Assembly (NCBI RefSeq): GCF_014645555.1
Contig: NZ_BMLY01000010.1
Location: 29,744-93,743 of the forward strand
From: Silvimonas amylolytica
GTDB lineage: Bacteria; Pseudomonadota; Gammaproteobacteria; Burkholderiales; Chitinibacteraceae
Length of the DNA: 64,000 nt
Direction: 5' to 3'
Both the position numbers and the translations under genes were made by a program. Under the pieces are notes generated by a model. The model was not told where the DNA came from and made no database searches. It saw nothing but the letters and a program-made list of their open reading frames with translations. Shown here piece by piece: positions 8,826 to 16,608 of this stretch (position 1 is the stretch's first letter; each line of letters opens with the position of its first letter).

Positions 8826-10156
8826 CCACGACCCAAACCGGCGCCCGCTGGCCTCGCGCCATGTTTACCCGCCTCTCGCTGATTTTTCTGGGCGGCCTGT
8901 TGCTGGCGCATGGCCTCACTTACGTGTTGATCATGCGTGAACGCGGCGCGGCCACCACCGACATGATGCTGGGCTATCTGGAAAAAGATGTGGCCAGTTC
9001 TGTCGCCTTGCTTGACCGCCTGCCAGCGGCTGAGCGCGCAGCGTGGTTGCCACGCCTGGAGCGTCGCACATACCAGTTTGAATTGGGTCAGGGGCTCTCT
9101 GGCGGCGCACCGGACACTGTGTTATCCCGCCGCATTGCCGCGGCGTTTGTGGATGCCATTGGCCAACATTACAGCGTGACTGCAAGCAAAGTACCCGGTA
9201 GTCGGGATCGTGTGCAGGCGCATGTGACTTTGCATGATGGCACCGCGCTGACGATCGATATGATCCCTGCGCCGCTGGCGATTCCGGCCTGGTTGCCGCT
9301 GGTACTGATCACGCAGCTGATCTTGATCGCCGCCGCCGTATGGATGGGCGTGCGCCTTGTGACGCAGCCGCTGGAAAAACTCGCCGCAGCAGCAGATACG
9401 CTGGGCCCTGATCTGAAAGCGGTGCAACTGCCGGAAACCGGCTCCAGCGAGGTGGTCCGTGCTGCCCGCGCCTTTAACGCCATGCAGACGCGAATTGCGC
9501 AATACATGGCTGAACGCGTGCAGATTCTGGCGGCGATCTCACACGATTTACAAACACCCATCACCCGTATGCGGGTCCGCGCGGACTTGCTGGACGACCC
9601 CGCACTGCGCGACAAACTCAATAAAGACCTGACCGAGATGCAGTCGCTGGTGAAAGAGGGCGTGACCTACGCCCGTACGTTGCAAGGCGTGAATGAACCG
9701 CCAGTACGCATTGATCCGGACGCGCTCTTGAGCAGCATGGTGTACGACTATCAGGACGCCGGTCAGCCCGTAACGCTGGCGGGCAGTATCGGCACCAAGA
9801 TCGTTACGCGGCCGCAAGCGCTCAAGCGCGTGGTGGGTAATCTGATTGATAACGCACTCAAATACGGTGGCGACGCAACGGTTGCCGTTGCCCGGGATGG
9901 CGCTGATGTGATTGTCAGCGTGTGCGATAACGGCCCGGGCATTCCGGCTGACCAGCTTGAGGCCGTATTCCAGCCCTTTTTCCGGCTTGAAGGATCGCGT
10001 AACCGCGAGACCGGAGGCACGGGTCTGGGGCTGGCCATTGCCCGGCAATTAAGCCAGGCCATGAACGCCGTTTTAACCCTGCAAAACCGCCCTGAAGGTG
10101 GAGTAGAGGCAAGACTCCGCTTTCCGGGTGATACCCAGTCCCACCCATCCGGGTAA
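8822..10156 (+). CDS. EnvZ-like sensor histidine kinase
   Basis: 444-aa inner-membrane histidine kinase. TM1 (about residues 12-35) and TM2 (about 155-175) bracket a periplasmic loop; a HAMP linker follows (RLVTQPLEKLAAAADTLG). The DHp helix carries the phospho-acceptor H241 in AAISHDLQTPITRMR, and the ATPase has N-box NLIDNALKYG, G1 DNGPGIP and G2 GGTGLGLAIA. The frame is open back to an ATG at 8648, but that extension overlaps the small ORF at 8703 in another frame and moves TM1 inward, so the ATG in the ATGA overlap is preferred. A likely partner is the orphan response regulator at 5313-6062, since the kinase itself has no adjacent regulator. The signal is unknown. Confidence 0.9.
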   Translation: MTTTQTGARWPRAMFTRLSLIFLGGLLLAHGLTYVLIMRERGAATTDMMLGYLEKDVASSVALLDRLPAAERAAWLPRLERRTYQFELGQGLSGGAPDTVLSRRIAAAFVDAIGQHYSVTASKVPGSRDRVQAHVTLHDGTALTIDMIPAPLAIPAWLPLVLITQLILIAAAVWMGVRLVTQPLEKLAAAADTLGPDLKAVQLPETGSSEVVRAARAFNAMQTRIAQYMAERVQILAAISHDLQTPITRMRVRADLLDDPALRDKLNKDLTEMQSLVKEGVTYARTLQGVNEPPVRIDPDALLSSMVYDYQDAGQPVTLAGSIGTKIVTRPQALKRVVGNLIDNALKYGGDATVAVARDGADVIVSVCDNGPGIPADQLEAVFQPFFRLEGSRNRETGGTGLGLAIARQLSQAMNAVLTLQNRPEGGVEARLRFPGDTQSHPSG

Positions 10157-10274
10157 GCCCCGAACCAGGCCTGTTTTTTTCATTTACGTTAATGACCGAA
10201 GCCCCCGCAGGCCACCTGCGCAGTGGGTCAGGTGACACTCGCGCCTTGTTTTCATACTTCAAAGGAAAAACGTC

Positions 10275-11285
10275 ATGTCCAATGTTTTTAGCCAATTGCG
10301 TTATGGCCTTGTTGCCGCCGCGCTTGCCGGTATTTCGCTGGCGCAACCGGCCCTTGCGGCCGACCCCATTGTCCCGGGTGCACACACCGAATTTGCCTCG
10401 CTCAAGCACATCAAGGCTGGCGTGCTGGATGTCGGCTACGCCGAAGACGGCCCCAAGGATGGCAAGCCGGTGATTTTGCTGCACGGCTGGCCGTATGACA
10501 TCTACAGCTATGTCGATGTTGCCCCGGCTCTCGCGGCGGCGGGTTACCACGTCTACGTGCCGTATCTGCGCGGCTTTGGCACCACGCATTTCCTCTCGGC
10601 AGATACCCCGCGCAATGCCCAGCAGGCCGCGCTGGCGACCGATGTGATCGACTTCATGGATGCACTGCACATCGACAAGGCCATTCTGGGCGGTTATGAC
10701 TGGGGTGGCCGCACGGCAGACATCGTCGCCGCGCTGTGGCCGGAACGCACCCGGGCGCTGGTGTCGGTCAGCGGTTATCTGATCGGCAGCCAGGAAGTGA
10801 ACAAGGCACCGCTGCCGCCTGCCGCTGAACTGCAATGGTGGTACCAGTTTTACTTCTCTACTCCACGCGGCGAAGCCGGCTACGCCAAATACACCCATGA
10901 CTTTGATCGCCTGATCTGGCAGACCGCATCGCCACAGTGGAAATTTGACGACGCGACCTACAACCGTTCTGCCAAGGCCTTCGATAACCCGGATCACGTG
11001 GCGTTGACGATCCAGAACTACCGCTGGCGCCAGGGTCTGGCCCAGGGTGAAGCCAGGTTCGATGCCATCGAACAAAAGCTGGCTGCCTTCCCGGCCATTA
11101 CCGTGCCGACCATCACGCTGGAAGGCGATGCCAACGGTGCTCCGCACCCGGCACCCGCCGCGTATGCCAAGCGTTTTACCGGCAAATATGAACATCGCCA
11201 GGTCAATGGCGGCATTGGCCACAACCTGCCGCAAGAAGCGCCCGCCGCGTTCGTCAAAGCCATTGAAGACGTGGATCGCTTCTGA
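10275..11285 (+). CDS. Exported epoxide hydrolase-like alpha/beta hydrolase
   Basis: 336-aa alpha/beta hydrolase with an N-terminal signal peptide ending ALA-AD. It has HGWP oxyanion motif (VILLHGWPYDIY), nucleophile Asp at about residue 142 in GGYDWGGR, and catalytic His at about 316 in GIGHNLPQ. An Asp nucleophile rather than Ser is typical of epoxide hydrolases and haloalkane dehalogenases; HGWP favours the epoxide hydrolase side. AAAGGA precedes the ATG. It stands alone, ended by a terminator at 11308-11335. A second exported alpha/beta hydrolase lies at 6130-6906 but with a Ser nucleophile, so they are not recent duplicates. Confidence 0.88.
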   Translation: MSNVFSQLRYGLVAAALAGISLAQPALAADPIVPGAHTEFASLKHIKAGVLDVGYAEDGPKDGKPVILLHGWPYDIYSYVDVAPALAAAGYHVYVPYLRGFGTTHFLSADTPRNAQQAALATDVIDFMDALHIDKAILGGYDWGGRTADIVAALWPERTRALVSVSGYLIGSQEVNKAPLPPAAELQWWYQFYFSTPRGEAGYAKYTHDFDRLIWQTASPQWKFDDATYNRSAKAFDNPDHVALTIQNYRWRQGLAQGEARFDAIEQKLAAFPAITVPTITLEGDANGAPHPAPAAYAKRFTGKYEHRQVNGGIGHNLPQEAPAAFVKAIEDVDRF

Positions 11286-11307
11286 TCCTCAGGCATTGCC
11301 ATACCCG

Positions 11308-11335
11308 GAAAGCACCCGTGTGGTGCTTTCTTTTT
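11308..11335 (+). terminator. Rho-independent terminator after the epoxide hydrolase-like gene
   Basis: Stem GAAAGCACC / GGTGCTTTC with a 5-nt loop (11308-11330), then TTTTT. Confidence 0.88.
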
Positions 11336-11446
11336 GCCGCGCCGCCGCCCGTGTTCAGGGGCAACACCCAATGCACGCTGACCCGGTCAGCGTACGAGGC
11401 GCAAACAGATTTGTAGGGTTTTGTAGTAAAGCGCGCGCTGTACACA

Positions 11447-11460
11447 GTTGCATGCGCAAC
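11447..11460. promoter_or_regulatory. Inverted repeat upstream of ohr
   Basis: GTTGC-ATGC-GCAAC, about 115 nt before the ohr start. The preceding 40 nt contain a direct repeat TTTGTAG. No match to the classical AT-rich OhrR box is seen. This is only a candidate operator. Confidence 0.25.
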
Positions 11461-11576
11461 CCGGCCCAAATGGCTACATCGCCGATACATCGGGCGGGTT
11501 AAATGGGTTCCGTGTTCAGGCACAACCGGGCCGGAACAAACCACCAGCCAACCATCAGTGCATCAAGGAGAAACTC

Positions 11577-11993
11577 ATGACTCGTATCGAAAACGTGCTG
11601 TACACCGCCAAGGTCAACGTCACCGGCGGCCGCGAAGGCCAGGCGCAGAGCGATGATGCTCGCCTCGATATCAAGCTCTCGCCGCCGGGTAGCAAGGGCG
11701 CGGGTACCAATCCGGAGCAACTGCTGGCTGCCGGCTGGTCTGCATGCTTTATTGGCGCCATGAATCGCGCTGCGGCCAAGCTGCAAGTGAAGCTGCCGGC
11801 AGATGTGTCTTTGCATACCGAGATTGATCTGGGCACGGCTGCGGATGAGTTCTTTCTGCAAGCCCGTCTGACCGTCAGCCTGCCGGGCATTGATGCTGAA
11901 ACCGCGCGTGCCGTGGTCGACGGGGCCCACCAGATTTGCCCGTATTCCAAGGCCTTGCGTAACAACATCCACATCGAGCTTTTGCTGGCCTGA
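11577..11993 (+). CDS. ohr: Organic hydroperoxide resistance protein (Ohr/OsmC family)
   Basis: 138-aa cytoplasmic thiol peroxidase that reduces organic hydroperoxides, normally recycled by lipoylated proteins. The two catalytic cysteines are seen: C57 in AAGWSACFIGA and C121 in HQICPYSKA, with the Ohr-type spacing and the family segment TNPEQLLAAGW. AAGGAG lies 6-7 nt upstream of the ATG. It is the first gene of a redox/sulfur block (TlpA-like thioredoxin, cysteine dioxygenase, Crp/Fnr, peroxiredoxin, persulfide dioxygenase). No adjacent MarR-type ohrR is present in the window. Confidence 0.93.
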   Translation: MTRIENVLYTAKVNVTGGREGQAQSDDARLDIKLSPPGSKGAGTNPEQLLAAGWSACFIGAMNRAAAKLQVKLPADVSLHTEIDLGTAADEFFLQARLTVSLPGIDAETARAVVDGAHQICPYSKALRNNIHIELLLA

Positions 11994-12079
11994 TCACAAG
12001 TCAGACCTGCTGTGACGCCCGGGCGCGGTGTTCATCCATGCCGCTGCCCGTTGCGTTCCAACCCATAAGGGGAACCATC

Positions 12080-12622
12080 ATGCGTACATTTATCTGCATT
12101 GCCGCGCTGACCGCCAGCCTGATTGGCGCGTTTGTGATTGCCTCTGGCGCCAGTGCCTCTGGCCAGACTGTAGCCAGCAATAGCGCAGCTCCAGAGTTCA
12201 CCGGGATCAACCAATGGATCAACTCACCGCCGCTGACGTTGAACAAGCTGCGGGGCAAGGTGGTGCTGGTCGATTTCTGGACTTACTCCTGCATCAACTG
12301 CATTCATACGCTGCCATATGTGAAGCAATGGTATGAGAAGTACAAGGATCAGGGGCTGGTGGTGGTCGGAGTGCACACGCCGGAATATCCATACGAGGCC
12401 TCCAGCAACAACCTGCAAGACGCGATCAAGCGTTACGGTATTCATTACCCCGTGGCACAAGATAATGACTACGCCACCTGGAACGCCTGGCAAAACCAGT
12501 TCTGGCCTGCGATTTATCTGATCGACGCTCAGGGCAAGGTGGTTTATCACGCCGTGGGCGAAGGCAACTACGCAGACACCGAAGCCGAAATCCAGAAATT
12601 GTTGGCGCAGGCCAAGGCATAA
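12080..12622 (+). CDS. Exported TlpA/DipZ-like thioredoxin
   Basis: 180-aa periplasmic thioredoxin-fold protein. A signal peptide or anchor covers residues 1-27. The redox motif is C71-I-N-C74 in FWTYSCINCIHTLPY, followed by VVVGVHTPEYPYE, the signature of the thioredoxin domain of DipZ-type reductases. The cis-Pro segment is FWPAIYLID. AAGGGGA precedes the ATG at the right distance; the frame extends upstream without an SD. A partner electron donor such as a CcdA/DsbD is not in the window. Its position between Ohr and cysteine dioxygenase suggests a role in thiol or peroxide stress (inference). Confidence 0.87.
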   Translation: MRTFICIAALTASLIGAFVIASGASASGQTVASNSAAPEFTGINQWINSPPLTLNKLRGKVVLVDFWTYSCINCIHTLPYVKQWYEKYKDQGLVVVGVHTPEYPYEASSNNLQDAIKRYGIHYPVAQDNDYATWNAWQNQFWPAIYLIDAQGKVVYHAVGEGNYADTEAEIQKLLAQAKA

Positions 12623-12748
12623 AAACCACGTGCGTGATGTGGTATTTGATTGTCATTGAGGTTTATACCAGGCTGAGCGCTACAGCACGCCTGGTCCGGG
12701 CTCGCAGCCTGTTGCGGTCCGGTTGGCCTCAATCACCGTGAATACGCC

Positions 12749-13318
12749 ATGACGACTTTTGCTCTGGAATCCTTCATTCATCAAGCCAGTCAGTGCAGTC
12801 ACGATCAGCCAGAACCGGCTGACTGTGTGCTGGCATTGGCACCGCTGATGCTGGACTTGATTGAACATGCGGGCTCCTTCCTGGAGCCTCAGCATTTTCG
12901 TAGTGACCCCGCCAGTTACACCCGCAACCTCATCTACAATGCGCCGGATGCCGGCCTGTCTTTGTATGCGCTGGTGTGGCTGCCCGGGCAGTGGACGCCG
13001 GTGCATGACCACGGCAGCTGGGGCGTGGTCGGCGTAGTCGAGGGCGTGCTGGAGGAGCGCAGTTATGTGCGGCTCTCGCCGGATCGACATGCCGACGAAG
13101 ACATCGATCTGGCCCGGGGTGGCACCTTGTTGCTGGGGCGCGGCGCGGTGACGAGTTTCGTGCCCAATCCAGACCATATTCACGTCACCGGCGTCCCGTC
13201 GGGAAGAGGGCGGGCGGTGAGTTTGCATTTGTATGGCCGCACCATGAACAGCTTCAACATTTATGATGTGGGCATGCGGACCCGCCAACGTATCGACGTG
13301 TCACATAATGAGAGTTGA
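12749..13318 (+). CDS. Cysteine dioxygenase family cupin
   Basis: 189-aa cytoplasmic non-haem iron dioxygenase of the CDO type I family, expected to oxidise L-cysteine or a related thiol such as 3-mercaptopropionate to a sulfinate. The metal ligands are visible: H86 and H88 in WTPVHDHGSWGVV and a third His in NPDHIHVTG (H145 likely). The cupin G-motif GVVEGVLEE follows. A choice between cysteine and mercaptopropionate as substrate cannot be made by eye. It is followed by a Crp/Fnr regulator, a peroxiredoxin and a persulfide dioxygenase, consistent with thiol catabolism and control of sulfane sulfur. The SD is weak. Confidence 0.87.
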   Translation: MTTFALESFIHQASQCSHDQPEPADCVLALAPLMLDLIEHAGSFLEPQHFRSDPASYTRNLIYNAPDAGLSLYALVWLPGQWTPVHDHGSWGVVGVVEGVLEERSYVRLSPDRHADEDIDLARGGTLLLGRGAVTSFVPNPDHIHVTGVPSGRGRAVSLHLYGRTMNSFNIYDVGMRTRQRIDVSHNES

Positions 13319-13368
13319 ATGCGCAGAAGGCGTAAATCCTGTGCTGACAGTTTACTGAAGGTGATGCT

Positions 13369-14034
13369 TTGATCAGTCCGGACATCCAGTCGCGTGTGTT
13401 GGCGCTCTACCCTTTGCTGGGCGAGCTGCCGGCCGCAGATCGCGACAAACTCTTCGCCAACGCCACGTATATGAGGGTGCCCGATGGTGCACTCATGTTT
13501 GACGAGAACCAGCCCTGCATGGGCTTTCCGCTGTTGCTGTCTGGTAGCGCCCGGGTGATCAAATCATCGCCAAGCGGGCGTGATCTGTACCTGTACCACG
13601 TGCTGCCCGGCGAGACGTGCATCCTGACCAGCAGTTGCCTGTTGTCTCATGCGCCCTATCAGGCACGTGGAGTGGTGCAGGATGAGCTGGAACTGGTGGT
13701 GCTGCCGCCTGGCAGTTTCAAGCAATTGTTCGAGCAGCTGGAAGTGTTCCGCAACCAGGTGTTCAACCGTTTTTCGGAGCGGCTGACAGAGTTGATGAAC
13801 CTTGTGACCGCCGTGGCATTCCAGAAACTGGATCAACGTCTGGCGGCGTTTTTGATTTCGCGCGAATCGCCCATTGAGTTGACTCATCAGGCCATTGCCG
13901 ATGAGCTGGGAAGTTTTCGCGAACTGGTCAGCCGGCTTTTGAAAGACTTTGAAAACCGCGGCTGGGTGCAACTGGAACGGGGGCAGGTTTGCGTGCTTGA
14001 TACCCCGGCTTTGAAAAAATTTGTCAATTTGTGA
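13369..14034 (+). CDS. Crp/Fnr-family regulator, TTG start
   Basis: 221-aa regulator with an N-terminal cNMP-binding-like beta-roll (about residues 15-120), a long dimer helix, and a C-terminal winged helix with recognition region HQAIADELGSFRELVSRLLK. The start is TTG, supported by GAAGG 7 nt upstream and by family length. Cysteines C84 and C90 lie in GETCILTSSCLLSH, in the loop where cAMP-responsive members bind nucleotide; the FNR iron-sulfur N-terminal Cys cluster is absent. A thiol-based or sulfane-sulfur-sensing mechanism is therefore plausible but unproven. It lies between the cysteine dioxygenase and peroxiredoxin genes, its likely targets. A terminator-like palindrome follows. Confidence 0.88.
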   Translation: MISPDIQSRVLALYPLLGELPAADRDKLFANATYMRVPDGALMFDENQPCMGFPLLLSGSARVIKSSPSGRDLYLYHVLPGETCILTSSCLLSHAPYQARGVVQDELELVVLPPGSFKQLFEQLEVFRNQVFNRFSERLTELMNLVTAVAFQKLDQRLAAFLISRESPIELTHQAIADELGSFRELVSRLLKDFENRGWVQLERGQVCVLDTPALKKFVNL

Positions 14035-14037
14035 AAG

Positions 14038-14064
14038 CTTGGTGATTTTTATCACCAAGTTTTT
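14038..14064 (+). terminator. Terminator-like palindrome, possibly also an operator
   Basis: Perfect 9-bp stem CTTGGTGAT / ATCACCAAG with a TTTT loop (14038-14059) followed by TTTTT. This is a good intrinsic terminator after the Crp/Fnr gene. Its core TGAT-N4-ATCA also resembles a Crp/Fnr-family half-site pair, and it sits 84 nt before the peroxiredoxin start, so a dual role is possible. Confidence 0.75.
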
Positions 14065-14147
14065 GCAAGCTCCTGCCGGATACTTCCGACCAGATCCAGG
14101 ACGGGTCTCTCGTCAGCCTTTCAACCGGTTCCACAGGAGCACGCATC

Positions 14148-14804
14148 ATGTCACTGCGCATCAACGATATCGCCCCGAACTTCACCGCGCGGACCACGCA
14201 CGGCATCATTGATTTTCATGCCTGGATTGGCGACCAGTGGGCCATCCTGTTTTCTCACCCCAAAGATTTCACGCCGGTTTGCACCACTGAACTGGGCTAC
14301 ATGGCCAAAATCGAGCCGGAATTCACTCGCCGCAATACCAAGCTGATTGGTCTGTCGGTCGATGCCGTGGAAAACCACGAAAAGTGGGCCGCTGACATTG
14401 AAGAAACCCAGGGTGCGGCCGTGAAATACCCGATGATTGGTGATACCGATCTGAACGTGGCCAAGCTTTACAACATGCTGCCAGCGGATGAAGCCGGCGG
14501 GGCCGAAGGCCGCACCGCCGCCACCAATGCCACCGTGCGCTCGGTGTTCATCATCAGCCCGGACAAGCGCATCAAATTGATGCTGACCTACCCCATGACC
14601 ACCGGCCGCAACTTTGATGAAATCCTGCGCGTGCTCGATTCCATGCAACTGACCGCCAAACACAAGGTGGCGACGCCGGTGAACTGGAAGCACGGTGAAG
14701 ACGTGATCATCACGCCCGCCGTGAGCAACGAAGAAGCGGAACAAAACTTCCCCGGTTTCAAGACCATCAAGCCTTATCTGCGTACCACCAAACAACCTGG
14801 TTAA
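14148..14804 (+). CDS. 1-Cys peroxiredoxin (Prx6 class)
   Basis: 218-aa cytoplasmic peroxidase reducing H2O2 and alkyl hydroperoxides. The peroxidatic cysteine is C45 in HPKDFTPVCTTELG. The protein has the long C-terminal half typical of Prx6 (MTTGRNFDEILRVLDSMQ, then TPVNWKHGEDVIITPAV), about 215-220 aa in the family. CAGGAG lies 8-9 nt before the ATG. It follows the Crp/Fnr terminator and precedes the persulfide dioxygenase-rhodanese gene by 59 nt, so those two may be cotranscribed. Confidence 0.94.
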   Translation: MSLRINDIAPNFTARTTHGIIDFHAWIGDQWAILFSHPKDFTPVCTTELGYMAKIEPEFTRRNTKLIGLSVDAVENHEKWAADIEETQGAAVKYPMIGDTDLNVAKLYNMLPADEAGGAEGRTAATNATVRSVFIISPDKRIKLMLTYPMTTGRNFDEILRVLDSMQLTAKHKVATPVNWKHGEDVIITPAVSNEEAEQNFPGFKTIKPYLRTTKQPG

Positions 14805-14863
14805 GCACGCACAACAGCACGGTGGCCGGTTGCTGCTGTGCTGGATTCTTGCGGGGTGACATC

Positions 14864-15928
14864 ATGATTTTCCGCCAGCTTTTTGATCCGGTTTCATCCA
14901 CCTATACCTATCTGCTGGGTGATGCCGGCCAGGCCGTGCTGATTGATCCGGTTTATGAGCAAGTGCCACGTGATCTGGCTCTGTTACAGGAACTTGGGTT
15001 GCGCCTGCTGGCAAGCCTGGATACGCACGTGCATGCCGATCATGTCACCGGCGCGTGGCGACTGAATCAGCGGAGTGGTAGCCATATCGGGCTGTCAGCC
15101 TCCGCTGGCGCCAGCGGCGTTGACCGGCCGTTGCGGCACGGTGACCGCATTGACTTCGGCGGACGTTACCTGACCGTGCGCGCCACGCCTGGCCACACGA
15201 GCGGGTGTCTGACTTATGTGCTGGATGACGAAAGCATGGCATTCACCGGCGATAGCCTGCTGATTCGCGGCTGTGGGCGGACTGATTTTCAAGGTGGTAG
15301 TCCAGAGCAGTTGTTTGCTTCGGTCCGCGAACAGATCCTGACACTGCCGGATGACTGCTTGCTGTATCCAGCTCACGACTATCGCGGTATTACCGTAACC
15401 AGCGTGGCTGAGGAACGGCGCTTTAACCCCCGCTTGGGCGGCGATGCGGATCTGGGCGACTTTGCCGGTCACATGAACAACCTCAATCTGCCGCACCCCA
15501 AACTGATCGCAGTGGCCGTGCCAGCCAACTTGCGTTGCGGCCAGCCCGAAGGCGATACCCCGTTACCGCCGACGCCAGACTGGGCGCCGCTGACATTGCG
15601 TTTTAGCGGTGTCTGGGAGATCGAACCACTGGCATTGCTGGAGCATGTTGCTAACGTCCAGATTGTGGATGTCCGCGAGGCACCGGAGTTTATTGATCGC
15701 CTTGGACACCTGGCGGGTGCGATGCTGATCCCGTTGTCACAACTGACCGCGCGCCAGGCTGAACTGGATCGTGCGCGCCCGGTTGTCGCCGTATGCCGCT
15801 CTGGCATTCGTTCCGCACAGGCCAGCGTGCTGCTGGCCAAGGCAGGATTTGAGCAAGTGGCCAATCTGGCCGGTGGCATGTTGCGCTGGAAAATTGAAGG
15901 GCTGCCTGTCGCGCCCGACAGCATGTAA
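14864..15928 (+). CDS. Persulfide dioxygenase-rhodanese fusion (metallo-beta-lactamase fold)
   Basis: 354-aa enzyme with an ETHE1-like MBL domain (1-245) and a C-terminal rhodanese domain (about 255-350). The metal motif is THVHADH (H55, H57, D59, H60), with FTGDSLLIRGCGRTDFQ typical of persulfide dioxygenases and YPAHDYRG carrying a further ligand. The rhodanese active-site loop is CRSGIRSA with C311. Such fusions oxidise glutathione persulfide to sulfite and move sulfur onto thiols. The start at 14864 has GGGGTGA upstream; 14 extra in-frame codons before it lack an SD. Its neighbours (cysteine dioxygenase, Crp/Fnr, peroxiredoxin) fit sulfane-sulfur and peroxide detoxification. Confidence 0.92.
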   Translation: MIFRQLFDPVSSTYTYLLGDAGQAVLIDPVYEQVPRDLALLQELGLRLLASLDTHVHADHVTGAWRLNQRSGSHIGLSASAGASGVDRPLRHGDRIDFGGRYLTVRATPGHTSGCLTYVLDDESMAFTGDSLLIRGCGRTDFQGGSPEQLFASVREQILTLPDDCLLYPAHDYRGITVTSVAEERRFNPRLGGDADLGDFAGHMNNLNLPHPKLIAVAVPANLRCGQPEGDTPLPPTPDWAPLTLRFSGVWEIEPLALLEHVANVQIVDVREAPEFIDRLGHLAGAMLIPLSQLTARQAELDRARPVVAVCRSGIRSAQASVLLAKAGFEQVANLAGGMLRWKIEGLPVAPDSM

Positions 15929-15945
15929 CCGGCCAGCCGCCCACG

Positions 15946-15974
15946 TTGTTTAGGAAATGACCGTTTCCTATAAT
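15946..15974 (+). promoter_or_regulatory. Promoter of the TetR gene with internal operator
   Basis: -35 TTGTTT (15946-15951), 17-nt spacer, -10 TATAAT (15969-15974). The inverted repeat TAGGAAA-N6-TTTCCTA (15951-15970) fills the spacer, so a dimer bound here would block RNA polymerase. Transcription would start close to the ATG at 15981. Confidence 0.8.
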
Positions 15975-15980
15975 GGGCCG

Positions 15981-16598
15981 ATGACTGGACACCCCTCAAA
16001 AAACCGGCCGCGCAATGCAGGCCGCCCCAGAGAGTTTGATGTAGATACCGCGCTGGATCGTGCTGTGCGGGTATTCCGGCAGCGCGGTTACCATGCGACC
16101 TCAATCAGCGATCTGGGCGCGGCCATGCAGTTAACCCCTGGCAGTATCTACAAAGCCTTTGCGGACAAGCGTGCCGTATTTGTCGCAACTCTGGATCGCT
16201 ACACGACGCAACGCAGACAGATCATGGCGCCCCTGCTGGCGGCTGCGCCCAATGGGCGCGAGAAAGTCCGCGCCATGCTGCAGTTTTATGCGCAAGCCGC
16301 GCATGGCGAGGAGGGGCGGGATGGTTGTCTGGTGGTAGGCAGCGTGGTGGAAATCAGCACGTTTGATGCCGATCTGGCCGCACACGTGGTGAGTACACTG
16401 CAGGGTTCTGAAGCGCTGCTGCGTGGGCTGATTGAAGAAGGGATGGCAGATGGTTCGATCGCGGCTGATGCTGATGCGCACACCCTCACGCTAGCGCTAC
16501 TGAGTGTGCTGGAAGGATTACGCGTGCTGGGTAAATGCGGCCGCAACCAGGCAGAGATGCTGGCCGCAGCCGATGCAGCGGCGGCGATCTTGCCTTAA
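15981..16598 (+). CDS. TetR-family repressor, probably leaderless and self-regulated
   Basis: 205-aa TetR/AcrR regulator. The HTH (about residues 14-65) reads GRPREFDVDTALDRAVRVF through SISDLGAAMQLTPGSIYKAF; the rest is a helical ligand domain with a small Cys-containing segment DGCLVVGS. An in-frame ATG at 15957 lies inside the operator/-35 to -10 region of the promoter, so it cannot be on that transcript; the ATG at 15981 is 7 nt after the -10 and has no SD, which suggests translation of a leaderless mRNA. A repeated palindrome in its own promoter implies autorepression. It may also control the neighbouring persulfide dioxygenase or the convergent membrane protein, but no second copy of the operator was found. 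Confidence 0.88.
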   Translation: MTGHPSKNRPRNAGRPREFDVDTALDRAVRVFRQRGYHATSISDLGAAMQLTPGSIYKAFADKRAVFVATLDRYTTQRRQIMAPLLAAAPNGREKVRAMLQFYAQAAHGEEGRDGCLVVGSVVEISTFDADLAAHVVSTLQGSEALLRGLIEEGMADGSIAADADAHTLTLALLSVLEGLRVLGKCGRNQAEMLAAADAAAAILP

Positions 16599-16608
16599 TC
16601 CTCCTGGC

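Noticed and set aside
15957..15980. Upstream ATG as the start of the TetR gene
   Set aside because: It lies within the operator and promoter core, so it is not on the predicted transcript.
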